Origin: an uncultured Gammaproteobacteria bacterium
Lineage (GTDB): Bacteria > Pseudomonadota > Gammaproteobacteria > HK1
DNA: 64,000 nucleotides
NCBI GenBank assembly: GCA_958295835.1
Contig: OY282378.1
Span: 1,939,001-2,003,000 of the forward strand
Direction of reading: 5' to 3'
In this document: piece after piece, positions 52,975-61,254 of the stretch
How the letters are laid out: each line of letters starts with the position of its first letter
How positions within the stretch are numbered: the first letter of the stretch is position 1
Program-made: the position numbers and the translations under genes
Notes under the pieces: model-generated
Seen by the model: the letters and a program-made list of their open reading frames with translations, nothing else
The model's database searches: none
Told to the model about the DNA's origin: nothing

Positions 52975-53225
52975 GGGAGCACCTGTGCGCCGCGGAGGTG
53001 CGGCGCATGGTGGCACGGTGCTCCGAACCGGAGCAATACGGGGGCGGGGGTGTTGCCGGAAGCCGGAACGCGGCTCCCGGCCGGCAGGCGAGGCGGATGT
53101 GTACCAGCTATCTGGGAGAGTGCTTCAAGATGCGGGCGGAAGATGGATTCCACCGCGTGTTCCCGGCCGGCGCGACACCGCGTCGCGCCGACCGGATTGT
53201 CGGTACCGTCAGTGCCCGGCCCGGA

Positions 53226-54764
53226 TCACGCGAACGACCAGCGTTCCATCCAGCGCTCGCCGTCCAGATCCCAGTTCGAGGCGATCTGATCCGACAGGCT
53301 CAGCTTCTCGGACGTGGCGAAGACGTAGGAGGCGAACATCGGGATGATGGTGCCGCCCTCGTCGCGCACGATCTGCTGCATCTCCGCGTACATCGCGCGC
53401 CGCTTGGACTCATCCAGCTCCGCCCGCGCCACCTTGAGCTGCTTGTTGAACTTCTCGTGTTCCCACGCGGCGTCGTTCCAGGGCACCCCGGCCTCGTAGG
53501 CGGTCGAGAACATCCAGTCGGCGGTCGGCCGGCCGCCCCAGTAGCAGGCGCAGAACGGCTTCTTGTTCCATACGTTCGACCAATAGCCGTCGTTCGGCTC
53601 GCGCACGATGTTCAGGTCGATGCCCGCCGCCTTCGCACTCTCCGCGAACAGCACCCCCGCATCGACGGCGCCCGCGAAGGCCGCGTCCGCGACGCTCAAG
53701 TCCACCGCGAGCGAGTCCATCCCCGCCTGCTTCAGGTAGTGCTTCGCCTTGTCGGGGTCGTAGGTGCGCTGTTCCAGATCCTTGGCGAAGAAGCGCTGGC
53801 CGGGACCGATCGGGTGGTCGTTGCCCACCACGCCGAAGCCCTGCAGGATCTTCTCCACCATCTCCTCGCGGTTGATGGCGTGCTTGAGGGCCAGACGCAC
53901 GTTGTTGTCGCTGAACGGGGCGACGTTGGTACGCATCGGGAAGGTGTAGTGCTGGGTGCCGGCGATCGAGTGCACCGTGAGTCCCTTGCGGCGCTTCAGC
54001 AAATGCACCGTTTTCAAGTCGACCCGGTCGATGGCGTCCACCTCGCCGGTGATGATGGCGTTGGTGCGGGCGGCCGGATCGACGATGGTGATCATCTGGA
54101 TCGCATCGAAGTGCCCGCGATCCGGGTTCCAGTAGTCCGCGTACTTCTCGAGGTCCACGCGCACCCCCGGCTCGAAGCTCTTGATCCTGTACGCGCCCGC
54201 GCCGATGCCGGCCTGCCAGTCGGGCTTGCCGCCCTCGCTCGGCATGATCGGCAGGTGGTAGTCGCTGACGATGAACGGAAAGTCGGCGTTGCCCGCTTCG
54301 AGGGTGAAGACCACGGTGTGCTTGCCGTCGGCCTTGATGCCGGTGATCGGCGAGACGATCGGCTTGGCCGCGGATTGCGAATCCTCACCGCGGTGGTGGT
54401 TGATGGACGCGACCACGTCCTCGGCGGAGACCTCGCGGCCGTTGTGGTAGGTCACGCCCTTGCGCAGCTTGAAGGTCCAGGTGACGGCATCGGCGGAGGC
54501 TTCCCAGCTCTCGGCGAGCTGGCCGACCAGGGAGCCGTCTCCGGCCACCTCGGTCAGGTAGTTGTTGTACCCGTGGGTCATGGCGATCGTGAAGCCGTTT
54601 TCGTGGGTTCCCGGATCGAGGCTGTCCACGGTCTGGCCGTGCGCCTTGCCCATGCGCATGACGCCGCCCCTTTTGGCGGCCCGTGCGAAGCGGATGGGGA
54701 CGGCGAGGGCGGCGGCGCCGGCGGCGCCGGTTTGCAGAAATCTGCGACGGGTGGTTGTGTTCAT
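53226..54764 (-). CDS. Family 5 (peptide/opine-type) ABC solute-binding protein
   Basis: This 512-aa protein has an Arg-rich signal (TTRRRFLQTGAAGAAALAV, then IRFARA) and the SBP_bac_5 pattern: ESWEASADAVTWTFKLRKGV, YHNGREVSAEDVVASI, AYRIKSFEPGVRVDLEKY, VRLALKHAINREEMVEKI. GAGAGGA precedes the ATG at 54764. It captures a substrate for an ABC importer, but the permease and ATPase genes are not in the window. In this operon the ligand may be creatinine, hydantoin or a betaine-like compound (inference). Confidence 0.85.
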   Translation of the reverse strand: MNTTTRRRFLQTGAAGAAALAVPIRFARAAKRGGVMRMGKAHGQTVDSLDPGTHENGFTIAMTHGYNNYLTEVAGDGSLVGQLAESWEASADAVTWTFKLRKGVTYHNGREVSAEDVVASINHHRGEDSQSAAKPIVSPITGIKADGKHTVVFTLEAGNADFPFIVSDYHLPIMPSEGGKPDWQAGIGAGAYRIKSFEPGVRVDLEKYADYWNPDRGHFDAIQMITIVDPAARTNAIITGEVDAIDRVDLKTVHLLKRRKGLTVHSIAGTQHYTFPMRTNVAPFSDNNVRLALKHAINREEMVEKILQGFGVVGNDHPIGPGQRFFAKDLEQRTYDPDKAKHYLKQAGMDSLAVDLSVADAAFAGAVDAGVLFAESAKAAGIDLNIVREPNDGYWSNVWNKKPFCACYWGGRPTADWMFSTAYEAGVPWNDAAWEHEKFNKQLKVARAELDESKRRAMYAEMQQIVRDEGGTIIPMFASYVFATSEKLSLSDQIASNWDLDGERWMERWSFA

Positions 54765-55083
54765 CGATGTCCTCTCTCTGCGTGGGGTTGCGGTATGAAG
54801 CCCGGGGAAGGGCGCTGCCGCGCGCCCGTGTCTCGATGCCCTGGCGCCCTGGTGCCTTGCGCCGTGGGTATGCGGCGCATGGTGGCACGGCGTTCCGGGG
54901 CAGGCAACCGACGGCGCTTGCCAACCCATACGACTTCGCCGTTCCGGGCATCGTTCTTCGCGGTGCAGGAGGGGGCGGGCGACATCTCCGGATCGACGCA
55001 GGCCCGAGCCGGGAGGGGATGGTGTCGATGCCATCCGACCGGAGACGCCGGGAGGCGTCGGGGACCGGCCCGTCGTCGAACCT
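54765..55083. other. Gap within the catabolic operon
   Basis: About 320 bases between the HD-domain gene and the binding-protein gene. A short block (GCGGCGCATGGTGGCACGG, 54869-54887) recurs at 53001-53019 in the next intergenic gap, so it may be a small dispersed element. A secondary promoter for the binding-protein gene could lie here. Confidence 0.4.
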
Positions 55084-55830
55084 CTACAGCGCGTTGCAGG
55101 GCCGGCGCAGCGTGCGCCACATATGCGAGGCCGGGGTGTCGTCGTTGCCGAGACCCTCGAGTGGCTGGCGGAAGTGCCGGCCGACGACGTCCTCGAACTG
55201 GTCGAGCTCGACCTCCATGTCGGAGTCGAACGAGTACAGGTCGTTCACGCAGATCATGCGCGCCGACATGTACCAGCGGTGCTTCTTCGCCCGCTCGTAG
55301 TCGGCCACGATGTACGGCTCGGGCCGGTAGTCCTCGCCGAACATCGTGCGGTAGAGCTCGGGGTACTCGTATCCGGCCGATTCGTCGGGGAAGAACCGTA
55401 GCGCCTGGTGCATCCGGATCGCCCAGCTCACCTCCTCGTCCACGTAGGGTTCGACGAGCTGCGCCCCCCAATACCCGTGGTCGGCGCGGATGAGCCCCAC
55501 CACCGCGATGTCGTGGAGCAGGCAGGCGAGCACCATCTTCTCCGGCAGACCGTTCTTCTGCGCGAGGTTCGCGCTCTGCAGCAGGTGGGCCTGGGTCGGA
55601 GCGAAGCGCAGGCGGAAGAAGTCGAGCAGGGTCGGCTTCTCCGGCATGGGCGGCAGGCGGGGGTCATCGCCCATCAGCAGGCGGCTCCCGCGCGGGCTCG
55701 GGCCGAGGGTGCGCTCACCGTCGGCAAGATGGTAGAGGAACGACTTGACGACCACACGCTCGCCGAGCTCCCGCATCTGCCGGTGCTCCAGCGCGTCGGC
55801 CCGCTCGGACGACGAAGGTACGGTGCTCAT
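55084..55830 (-). CDS. HD-domain protein, operon member
   Basis: This 248-aa protein has an HD-type pattern: ANLAQKNGLPEKMVLACLLH, then HDIAVVGLIRADHGYWGAQL, and later His in IRMHQALRFFPD. Such proteins are often metal-dependent phosphohydrolases or oxygenases; the substrate is unknown. GGGAGGAGC precedes the ATG at 55830, and the longer frame upstream is non-native. Its place between the hydantoinase genes and the binding protein suggests a step in the same pathway. Confidence 0.7.
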   Translation of the reverse strand: MSTVPSSSERADALEHRQMRELGERVVVKSFLYHLADGERTLGPSPRGSRLLMGDDPRLPPMPEKPTLLDFFRLRFAPTQAHLLQSANLAQKNGLPEKMVLACLLHDIAVVGLIRADHGYWGAQLVEPYVDEEVSWAIRMHQALRFFPDESAGYEYPELYRTMFGEDYRPEPYIVADYERAKKHRWYMSARMICVNDLYSFDSDMEVELDQFEDVVGRHFRQPLEGLGNDDTPASHMWRTLRRPCNAL

Positions 55831-56027
55831 CGGAGCTCCTCCCACTGCGAAACACACCGATTCGGTTGCCATTGCGCGATTGTCGGTGGCGGATTGCGAT
55901 CTTGCGCGGGGATCAGGCGGCATGTTCCGCAGGGCCACGGGCGAGGTTCGAGCACCCGGCCTCGCGCCGCGGATGGCGCGGTCGCCGCTCGTAGATGGGC
56001 GCCACGATGACCATGCCGTGCCGTGGC

Positions 56028-58277
56028 TCAGCGCCGGCCCACCGACTCCAGCATCTCCGCCGCGCAGGACCGGAACGCGGCCTCGGATGCGATTTCGATC
56101 TGCGCCCCCAGGGGCAGGCTTCCGTTGCCGTTCGAGGCGCCGGTGCGCCGCACCCGGGCGCCGTTCGACTTCAGCTCGGCCAGGACCTCGATGCCGCCGC
56201 CGTTGCGGTGGTGACGCTGGACGTCGAAGCTCCAGTCATTGCCGAGCCGTGCGTTGAGCCGCGCCACCAGATCCTCGACGGAGGGCGTGCCGGGATGGGA
56301 CGCGGCCCGAGAAGACGGGACCTGCCGTGCGGGAGGGTCGGTCGGGCCGATCGAACCGCTCGGCCCGCGGCCGGCAGGCCCGCGCTTTCCGGAGCCGGCG
56401 GCGGGCGGACGATGCGCGGCACTTGCGGCCAGGGCGGCCCGCGGCGCCCGGCGTGCGGTGTCTCCACCCCGGTCAACCCGGGCAGAGCTTGAATCCCCCC
56501 GCCGGGGGTCGGCCCGCATCTTCGACCGCAGCGCCTCGGTGACCGGCCCGTCGACGGTCTCGGTGTCGAGATCCACCACCACCCCGTAGGCCTCCCTGGC
56601 GTGCCCGACGGTGCAGAAATCGTCGAGCACGTCTTCCAGCACCTGCTCCGGTGGCCGATCGAGCGGGTCTCCGTAGCCGCCCCCGCAGGGGCCGTAGAAC
56701 GCCATCACGTCGCCCTCGGAGACCCGCAGGCCGGCGAACTTCGCGGGCATGTCGGTCACGTCGTCGGGGCGGGCCGCGTTGTAGATCTCGAGCGCGCCGC
56801 ACTGGCCCTCGCCGCCGCCGAAGATGCCCCACGGCGGATCGGTGTGGCGGTCGCATTCGTGGGTGATGAATCCGCCGGTGAGCATGCGCTGCTTCTTCAC
56901 CACCCCGAGGCCGCCGCGGAACCGGCCCGCCCCCGGCATCACGTCGTCGCGCAGCTCGTAGCGGTCGCAGATCATCGGCAGGTGGATCGCGAGATCCTCC
57001 AGCGGGTTGTTGCGGGTGTTGGCCATCAGGCTGTCGATGCTGTCGGGGCCGTCCGAGGCGGGCCGCCCGCCGTAGGAACCCTCGTTCACTTCGAGGAAGA
57101 CCCAGTACTCGCCGTCCGGCTTCAACCCGGAGTAGGCGGCGAAGGACAGGGTCGCGGAGCTGCCGGCGATGACGTCGTTCGGCAGCACCGGCGCCAGCGC
57201 CTTGTAGATGAGGTCGATCACGCGGTTGATCTGGGAGAAGCGGGCCTCCGCCGCGGCCGGGAAGTTGGGGTTGTAGATCGAGCCCTTCGGGGCGACCACG
57301 TTGATGGGCCGGAACGATCCCTGGTTCGACGGGACCTTGATCTCGCTCGTCTCCGCATCGAGCAGCAGCGAGCGGATGGCGCAGAAGCAGGCCACCTTGG
57401 TCGAACCCTCGAACGGCACGTTGAATCCGGTCTCGACCTGGTCCGCGGACCCCGTGAGGTCGATCTCGATGCCGTCGCCCCGGACCCGCACGCAGACCTT
57501 GATGGGCAGCCGCACGTCGCGGTTCCTGCCGTCGTCGTCGAGGAAGCCCTCGGCGCGGTACTCGCCGTCCGGGATCTCCGCGATGCGCTGGCGCAGCACC
57601 CGTTCGGTGTAGTCCATGAGCTGGTGGGTCGCGGTGAGCACGGTGTCCATCCCGTAGCGTTCCAGCAGCTCGTTGAAACGGCGCACCCCGAGCCGCGCGG
57701 ACGCGATCTGCGCGTCGAGATCGTCCTGGAGCTGGCGCGCGGCGCGGCTGTTGCGGCGGATGTACTCCCACAGGGCCTCGTTGCGCCGGCCCTCCTCGTA
57801 GAGCTTGGTGCCCGCGAACAGCATGCCCTCGGCGTACACGTCCGGGATGTCGATGATGAGCCCCGGGGTCGCCGCCCCGATGTCGAGGTGGTGGGCGGTG
57901 TTGGCGGAGAACGCCACCAGCTCGCCCCGGTGGAACACCGGGATGACGATGGCGATGTCCGGGGAGTGGCTCGATCCGTAGTAGGGATGGTTGTGGATGA
58001 CCACGTCCCCGTCGTTCCACTTGCCGCCCTGCAGGGTCTCCTGGATCCCCGCCAGGTAGCCGGGCAGCGAGCCGATGTGCAGCGGGGTCGATTCCGATTC
58101 GCAGAGCGTGTTGAACTCGGTGTCGAACAGCCCCGCCCCCAGGTCCTGGGATTCGCGGATGATCGAGGAGAACGACATCCGGTAGAGGATGTGTCCCATC
58201 TCCTCGGCGATGGTGTCCAGCGCGCCGCTGATGACCTGTAGCGTAATCGGATCGAGTTCCTGCTTCTGCGTCGTCAT
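56028..58277 (-). CDS. hyuB: Hydantoinase B / N-methylhydantoinase beta subunit with C-terminal extension
   Basis: This 749-aa protein contains a full HyuB domain (about 1-570): LDPITLQVISGALDTIAEEM, VVIHNHPYYGSSHSPDIAIV, LPNDVIAGSS, GGRPASDGPDS, GGGYGDPLDRPPE. A Pro/Ala/Arg-rich linker (about 590-655) joins a compact C-terminal domain (VARLNARLGNDWSFDVQRHH, then AQIEIASEAAFRSCAAEML) that is homologous to the small protein encoded at 60661-61239. HyuA and HyuB together hydrolyse N-methylhydantoin or 5-oxoproline with ATP. AAGGAG precedes the ATG. A second, truncated start (RBS and first 11 codons) lies 140 bases upstream. Confidence 0.85.
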   Translation of the reverse strand: MTTQKQELDPITLQVISGALDTIAEEMGHILYRMSFSSIIRESQDLGAGLFDTEFNTLCESESTPLHIGSLPGYLAGIQETLQGGKWNDGDVVIHNHPYYGSSHSPDIAIVIPVFHRGELVAFSANTAHHLDIGAATPGLIIDIPDVYAEGMLFAGTKLYEEGRRNEALWEYIRRNSRAARQLQDDLDAQIASARLGVRRFNELLERYGMDTVLTATHQLMDYTERVLRQRIAEIPDGEYRAEGFLDDDGRNRDVRLPIKVCVRVRGDGIEIDLTGSADQVETGFNVPFEGSTKVACFCAIRSLLLDAETSEIKVPSNQGSFRPINVVAPKGSIYNPNFPAAAEARFSQINRVIDLIYKALAPVLPNDVIAGSSATLSFAAYSGLKPDGEYWVFLEVNEGSYGGRPASDGPDSIDSLMANTRNNPLEDLAIHLPMICDRYELRDDVMPGAGRFRGGLGVVKKQRMLTGGFITHECDRHTDPPWGIFGGGEGQCGALEIYNAARPDDVTDMPAKFAGLRVSEGDVMAFYGPCGGGYGDPLDRPPEQVLEDVLDDFCTVGHAREAYGVVVDLDTETVDGPVTEALRSKMRADPRRGDSSSARVDRGGDTARRAPRAALAASAAHRPPAAGSGKRGPAGRGPSGSIGPTDPPARQVPSSRAASHPGTPSVEDLVARLNARLGNDWSFDVQRHHRNGGGIEVLAELKSNGARVRRTGASNGNGSLPLGAQIEIASEAAFRSCAAEMLESVGRR

Positions 58278-58334
58278 GCTCCGGACTCCTTCAAATCGGG
58301 GGCGCAAGCACCCTCGGGGGAACGACCTCTGTTG

Positions 58335-58378
58335 ACGATTTCGCGTAGCGGAATCGCGGGGCGACCGCAAGCGGTCGC
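58335..58378. repeat. Double-hairpin palindromic element, copy D
   Basis: ACGATTTCGC with GCGGAATCGC (58335-58357, imperfect) is followed by GCGACCGC-AA-GCGGTCGC (58361-58378, perfect). It lies between the hyuB start and the duplicated hyuB leader, and it interrupts that duplicate at its 11th to 12th codon. Confidence 0.8.
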
Positions 58379-58383
58379 GTCGT

Positions 58384-58416
58384 GACCGGGTCGAGCTCCT
58401 GCTTCCGTGTCGTCAT
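58384..58416 (-). pseudogene. Duplicated hyuB start, cut by the palindromic element
   Basis: Eleven codons MTTRKQELDPV repeat the true hyuB start (MTTQKQELDPI), including the RBS sequence GAAGGAG, at a distance of 139 bases. The frame then runs into palindromic element D. It is probably the original start, displaced when the element inserted or a tandem duplication occurred. Confidence 0.75.
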
Positions 58417-58514
58417 GTCCCGGGCTCCTTCAACGGGGCGTCCTCGCTGACGGATGAGTCGGGATCCGCCGGCAGGAAGGGGGCTTCCTTTCGTGCAGCC
58501 GAGTGCACATCGGC

Positions 58515-60590
58515 TCAGGGACTGCGCCGGATGAGGAGATTCCCGTGCGCCGAGACCTCGGAGACGTACTCCGGCGGCACGAGGATCGTCGAGTTGTGCT
58601 GAATCAGAACCGCGGGGCCCGGGATGCGGTGTCCGGCCTTGAGCTGCAAGCGGTCGTAACGGGGCGTGTCCACGGTCCGGCCGTCGTCGAAGGTGGTCTT
58701 GCGCGAGTAGAGGAAGGCGTCGTCGATGCCGGCCCCGTTCGCGCTCTCGATCCGGGCCACCTCCAGCGGCTTCACCTTCTCGGTGCCGATGACCCGAATG
58801 GTGATCAGCTCCACCTCCCCGTCGTCGAACGCATAGCCGTAGTCCAGCCGGTGCTGGGCGTGGAAGTTCTCGACGATCCGGCGCACCCCCGCCGCGGTGA
58901 CCTCCCCCTCCGGGATGTCCGCCCGCAGCTCGAACCCCTGGCCGTGGTAGCGGCATTCCGCGAAGCGCTGGAATCCCTGCCGCTCGGGCGGGACCCCGTC
59001 GTTCTCCAGATCGCGGCGGCATTCCGCCACCAGCTCCGAGACGAGCGCCCCGATACGGCGCGCGCCGTCCTCCCCGACGTGGGTGAGGGAGGTGATGAAG
59101 GAGCGCGCGTGCTCGTACTGCATGTCGGTCTCGAGCAATCCCATGGCCGCGGTGATCCCCGGCGCCACCGGCACGATGACGTCCCTGGCCGAGACCGCCT
59201 CGGCCAGCGCCACCCCGTGCAGCGGCCCCGCGCCGCCGAACGGCACCAGGGAGAATTCGCGCGGGTCCACCCCGCGGGCCACCGAGTTCGAGCGGATGGC
59301 CAGCGCCATGTTGGAGTTGATCACCCGGATGATGCCGAGCGCCGCCTCCTTGACCGGGAGGTCCAGCCTCTTCGCGATCTTCGCCTCGATGGCGCGCTCG
59401 GCGAGGGCGGGATCGACCGGGAGGTCCCCGCCGAGCAGCTTGTCCGCGTCGAGCCGGCCCAGCGCGACCTGGGCATCCGTCACCGTCGGCTCCTCCCCCC
59501 CCTTGCCGTAGCAGGCGGGCCCCGGGTCCGCTCCGGCCGAGCGCGGCCCGACGTGGAAGCCCCCGGCGGAGTCGATGTGGGCGATCGATCCGCCCCCGGC
59601 GCCGATGGTGACCAGATCGATCATCGGAACCAGGATGGGATGGCCGCCCACGTAGGAGTCGCGCGGGTTCATGATCTTGATCCGCCCGTCGGGGATGGTG
59701 CTGATGTCGGCCGAGGTGCCCCCGATGTCCACCGTGATGAGGTTCCGGCTCCCGCAAAGCAGCCCCTCCGAGCGCCCCCCGATGACCCCGCCGGCCGGAC
59801 CCGACATGAGGATGCTGACCGCGCGCTTCGAGCACGCCTCCACCGTGGAGATCCCGCCGTTCGACTGGATCAGGCGCAGGTTCGCCCGGAATCCGTTGCC
59901 GGCGAGCTTGCCCTGGAGATTGTCGAGGTAGGTCGAGGTCCGCGGGCCGATGAACGCGTTCATCGCCGCGGTCGAGAAGCGCTCGAACTCGCGGATGACG
60001 TTGGCGACCTCCGAGGAGCAGCAGACGTAGGCGCCGGGCATCTCGCGTTCCACGATGGCCTTGGCCCGGCGCTCGTGGGCGTCGTTGACGAACGAGAACA
60101 GGAATCCGATCACCACCGACCCGATGCCGCGGCGCTTGAACACCTCCACCGCGGCGAGCACCTCGTTCTCGTCCAGCGGGGTCTCCACCCGGCCGTCGGG
60201 GGGGAGGATGCGTTCGGTGATCGGGATCCGGTTGCGGCGCTTGACCAGGGGCCGGTTCTGCCACGGGACCTCGAAGTGGAGGGAGAAGTTGTGGGGGCGC
60301 TTGTGGCGGCCGATGTGCAGGATGTCGCGGAAGTTGCGCGTGGTGAGCATCCCCACCTCGGCGCCGTCGTGCTCGATGGTGATGTTGGTGGCGACGGTGG
60401 TGCCGTGGACGATGAGCTCGACGTCGTCCCGCCGCACCCCCGCGATCTCGCACAGCTCCTCCAGGCCCCGCAGCACCCCTTCCGACTGGTCGTGCGGCGT
60501 GCTCGCCACCTTGTGGACGTGGATCCCGCGCCCGGATTCGAGCACCAGATCCGTGTTGGTGCCTCCGACGTCTACTCCGACTCGCGCCAT
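58515..60590 (-). CDS. hyuA: Hydantoinase A / N-methylhydantoinase alpha subunit
   Basis: This 691-aa protein has the HyuA fold of the acetate/sugar-kinase-like superfamily: GVDVGGTNTDLVLE (phosphate 1), LIVHGTTVATNITIEHDG, LITVDIGGTSADIS (phosphate 2), TIGAGGGSIAHIDSAGGFHV, GPACYGKGGEEPTVTDA and LVPFGGAGPLHG. With HyuB it forms an ATP-dependent hydrolase for N-methylhydantoin, hydantoin or 5-oxoproline. It lies upstream of hyuB. Downstream enzymes (N-carbamoylsarcosine amidase-like, sarcosine oxidase-like) favour N-methylhydantoin. Confidence 0.9.
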   Translation of the reverse strand: MARVGVDVGGTNTDLVLESGRGIHVHKVASTPHDQSEGVLRGLEELCEIAGVRRDDVELIVHGTTVATNITIEHDGAEVGMLTTRNFRDILHIGRHKRPHNFSLHFEVPWQNRPLVKRRNRIPITERILPPDGRVETPLDENEVLAAVEVFKRRGIGSVVIGFLFSFVNDAHERRAKAIVEREMPGAYVCCSSEVANVIREFERFSTAAMNAFIGPRTSTYLDNLQGKLAGNGFRANLRLIQSNGGISTVEACSKRAVSILMSGPAGGVIGGRSEGLLCGSRNLITVDIGGTSADISTIPDGRIKIMNPRDSYVGGHPILVPMIDLVTIGAGGGSIAHIDSAGGFHVGPRSAGADPGPACYGKGGEEPTVTDAQVALGRLDADKLLGGDLPVDPALAERAIEAKIAKRLDLPVKEAALGIIRVINSNMALAIRSNSVARGVDPREFSLVPFGGAGPLHGVALAEAVSARDVIVPVAPGITAAMGLLETDMQYEHARSFITSLTHVGEDGARRIGALVSELVAECRRDLENDGVPPERQGFQRFAECRYHGQGFELRADIPEGEVTAAGVRRIVENFHAQHRLDYGYAFDDGEVELITIRVIGTEKVKPLEVARIESANGAGIDDAFLYSRKTTFDDGRTVDTPRYDRLQLKAGHRIPGPAVLIQHNSTILVPPEYVSEVSAHGNLLIRRSP

Positions 60591-60660
60591 GGGTCCGCCG
60601 TGCTCCGTGTCTTCAGGGATGGCCGATGTTCAACCGGCGTCTGTTCGTCTAGCGTGGGGG

Positions 60661-61239
60661 TCAGAGCAGCCGCGCGCAGGCGGCCAGCGCCGATTCGATG
60701 GCCTGGCGTTCGGCCTCCCGTTCGCTCCGGGCCGGATCGCTCGTCCTCGGACTCGTTCCCGCTCCGGCGCCCAGGGTGAAGCTCACGTTCCCTGCCGTGC
60801 CTGTCATCCCCGAGGGACCGCCGCGTCCAGCTCCGGACATCGGGGCGGACCCGTACCAGGTGCGGCTCACGCCGCGCCCCGGCGCCGTCACCCTGCATCG
60901 CACCACCAGCTCGCCGCCCTCGCGGGTGCGTTCCAGGACCTCGTAACGCCAGTCCGCCCCGAGCTTCTCGTCCAGTGCGCGCTCCGCCGGGGAACGGGAC
61001 GCCGGGGCCGCCCGGGCGGATCGATCCGATCCGTCCCGCGCGATCGCGGAAGTGCGGCTCCTGGCCGGCTCGGAGGACGTTCGGGGAGGCGTTCGGAGGG
61101 AAGTCCGGGAGGACGTCCGGGACGCCGGTGAGAGGGCCGGCGCGTCCGAGCCGCCCGACAGGGCGTCCAGCTCGCGCCGGCTGCGCTCGAGCATCTCGTC
61201 GAACGCGGATGAGAAGCCGGTCGATCGATCGGTAGGCAT
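60661..61239 (-). CDS. Small protein homologous to the HyuB C-terminal domain
   Basis: This 192-aa protein starts MPTDRSTGFSSAFDEMLERS after AGGAGG. Residues 35-80 are Ser/Thr/Arg-rich linker. The rest (RALDEKLGADWRYEVLERTR, GGELVVRCRVTAPG, GNVSFTLGAG, RQAIESALAACARLL) aligns with the last 90 residues of HyuB from the same operon. It may be an accessory or assembly subunit of the hydantoinase. No family name is known to me. Confidence 0.7.
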   Translation of the reverse strand: MPTDRSTGFSSAFDEMLERSRRELDALSGGSDAPALSPASRTSSRTSLRTPPRTSSEPARSRTSAIARDGSDRSARAAPASRSPAERALDEKLGADWRYEVLERTREGGELVVRCRVTAPGRGVSRTWYGSAPMSGAGRGGPSGMTGTAGNVSFTLGAGAGTSPRTSDPARSEREAERQAIESALAACARLL

Positions 61240-61254
61240 GGCAGCGGCCTCCTG

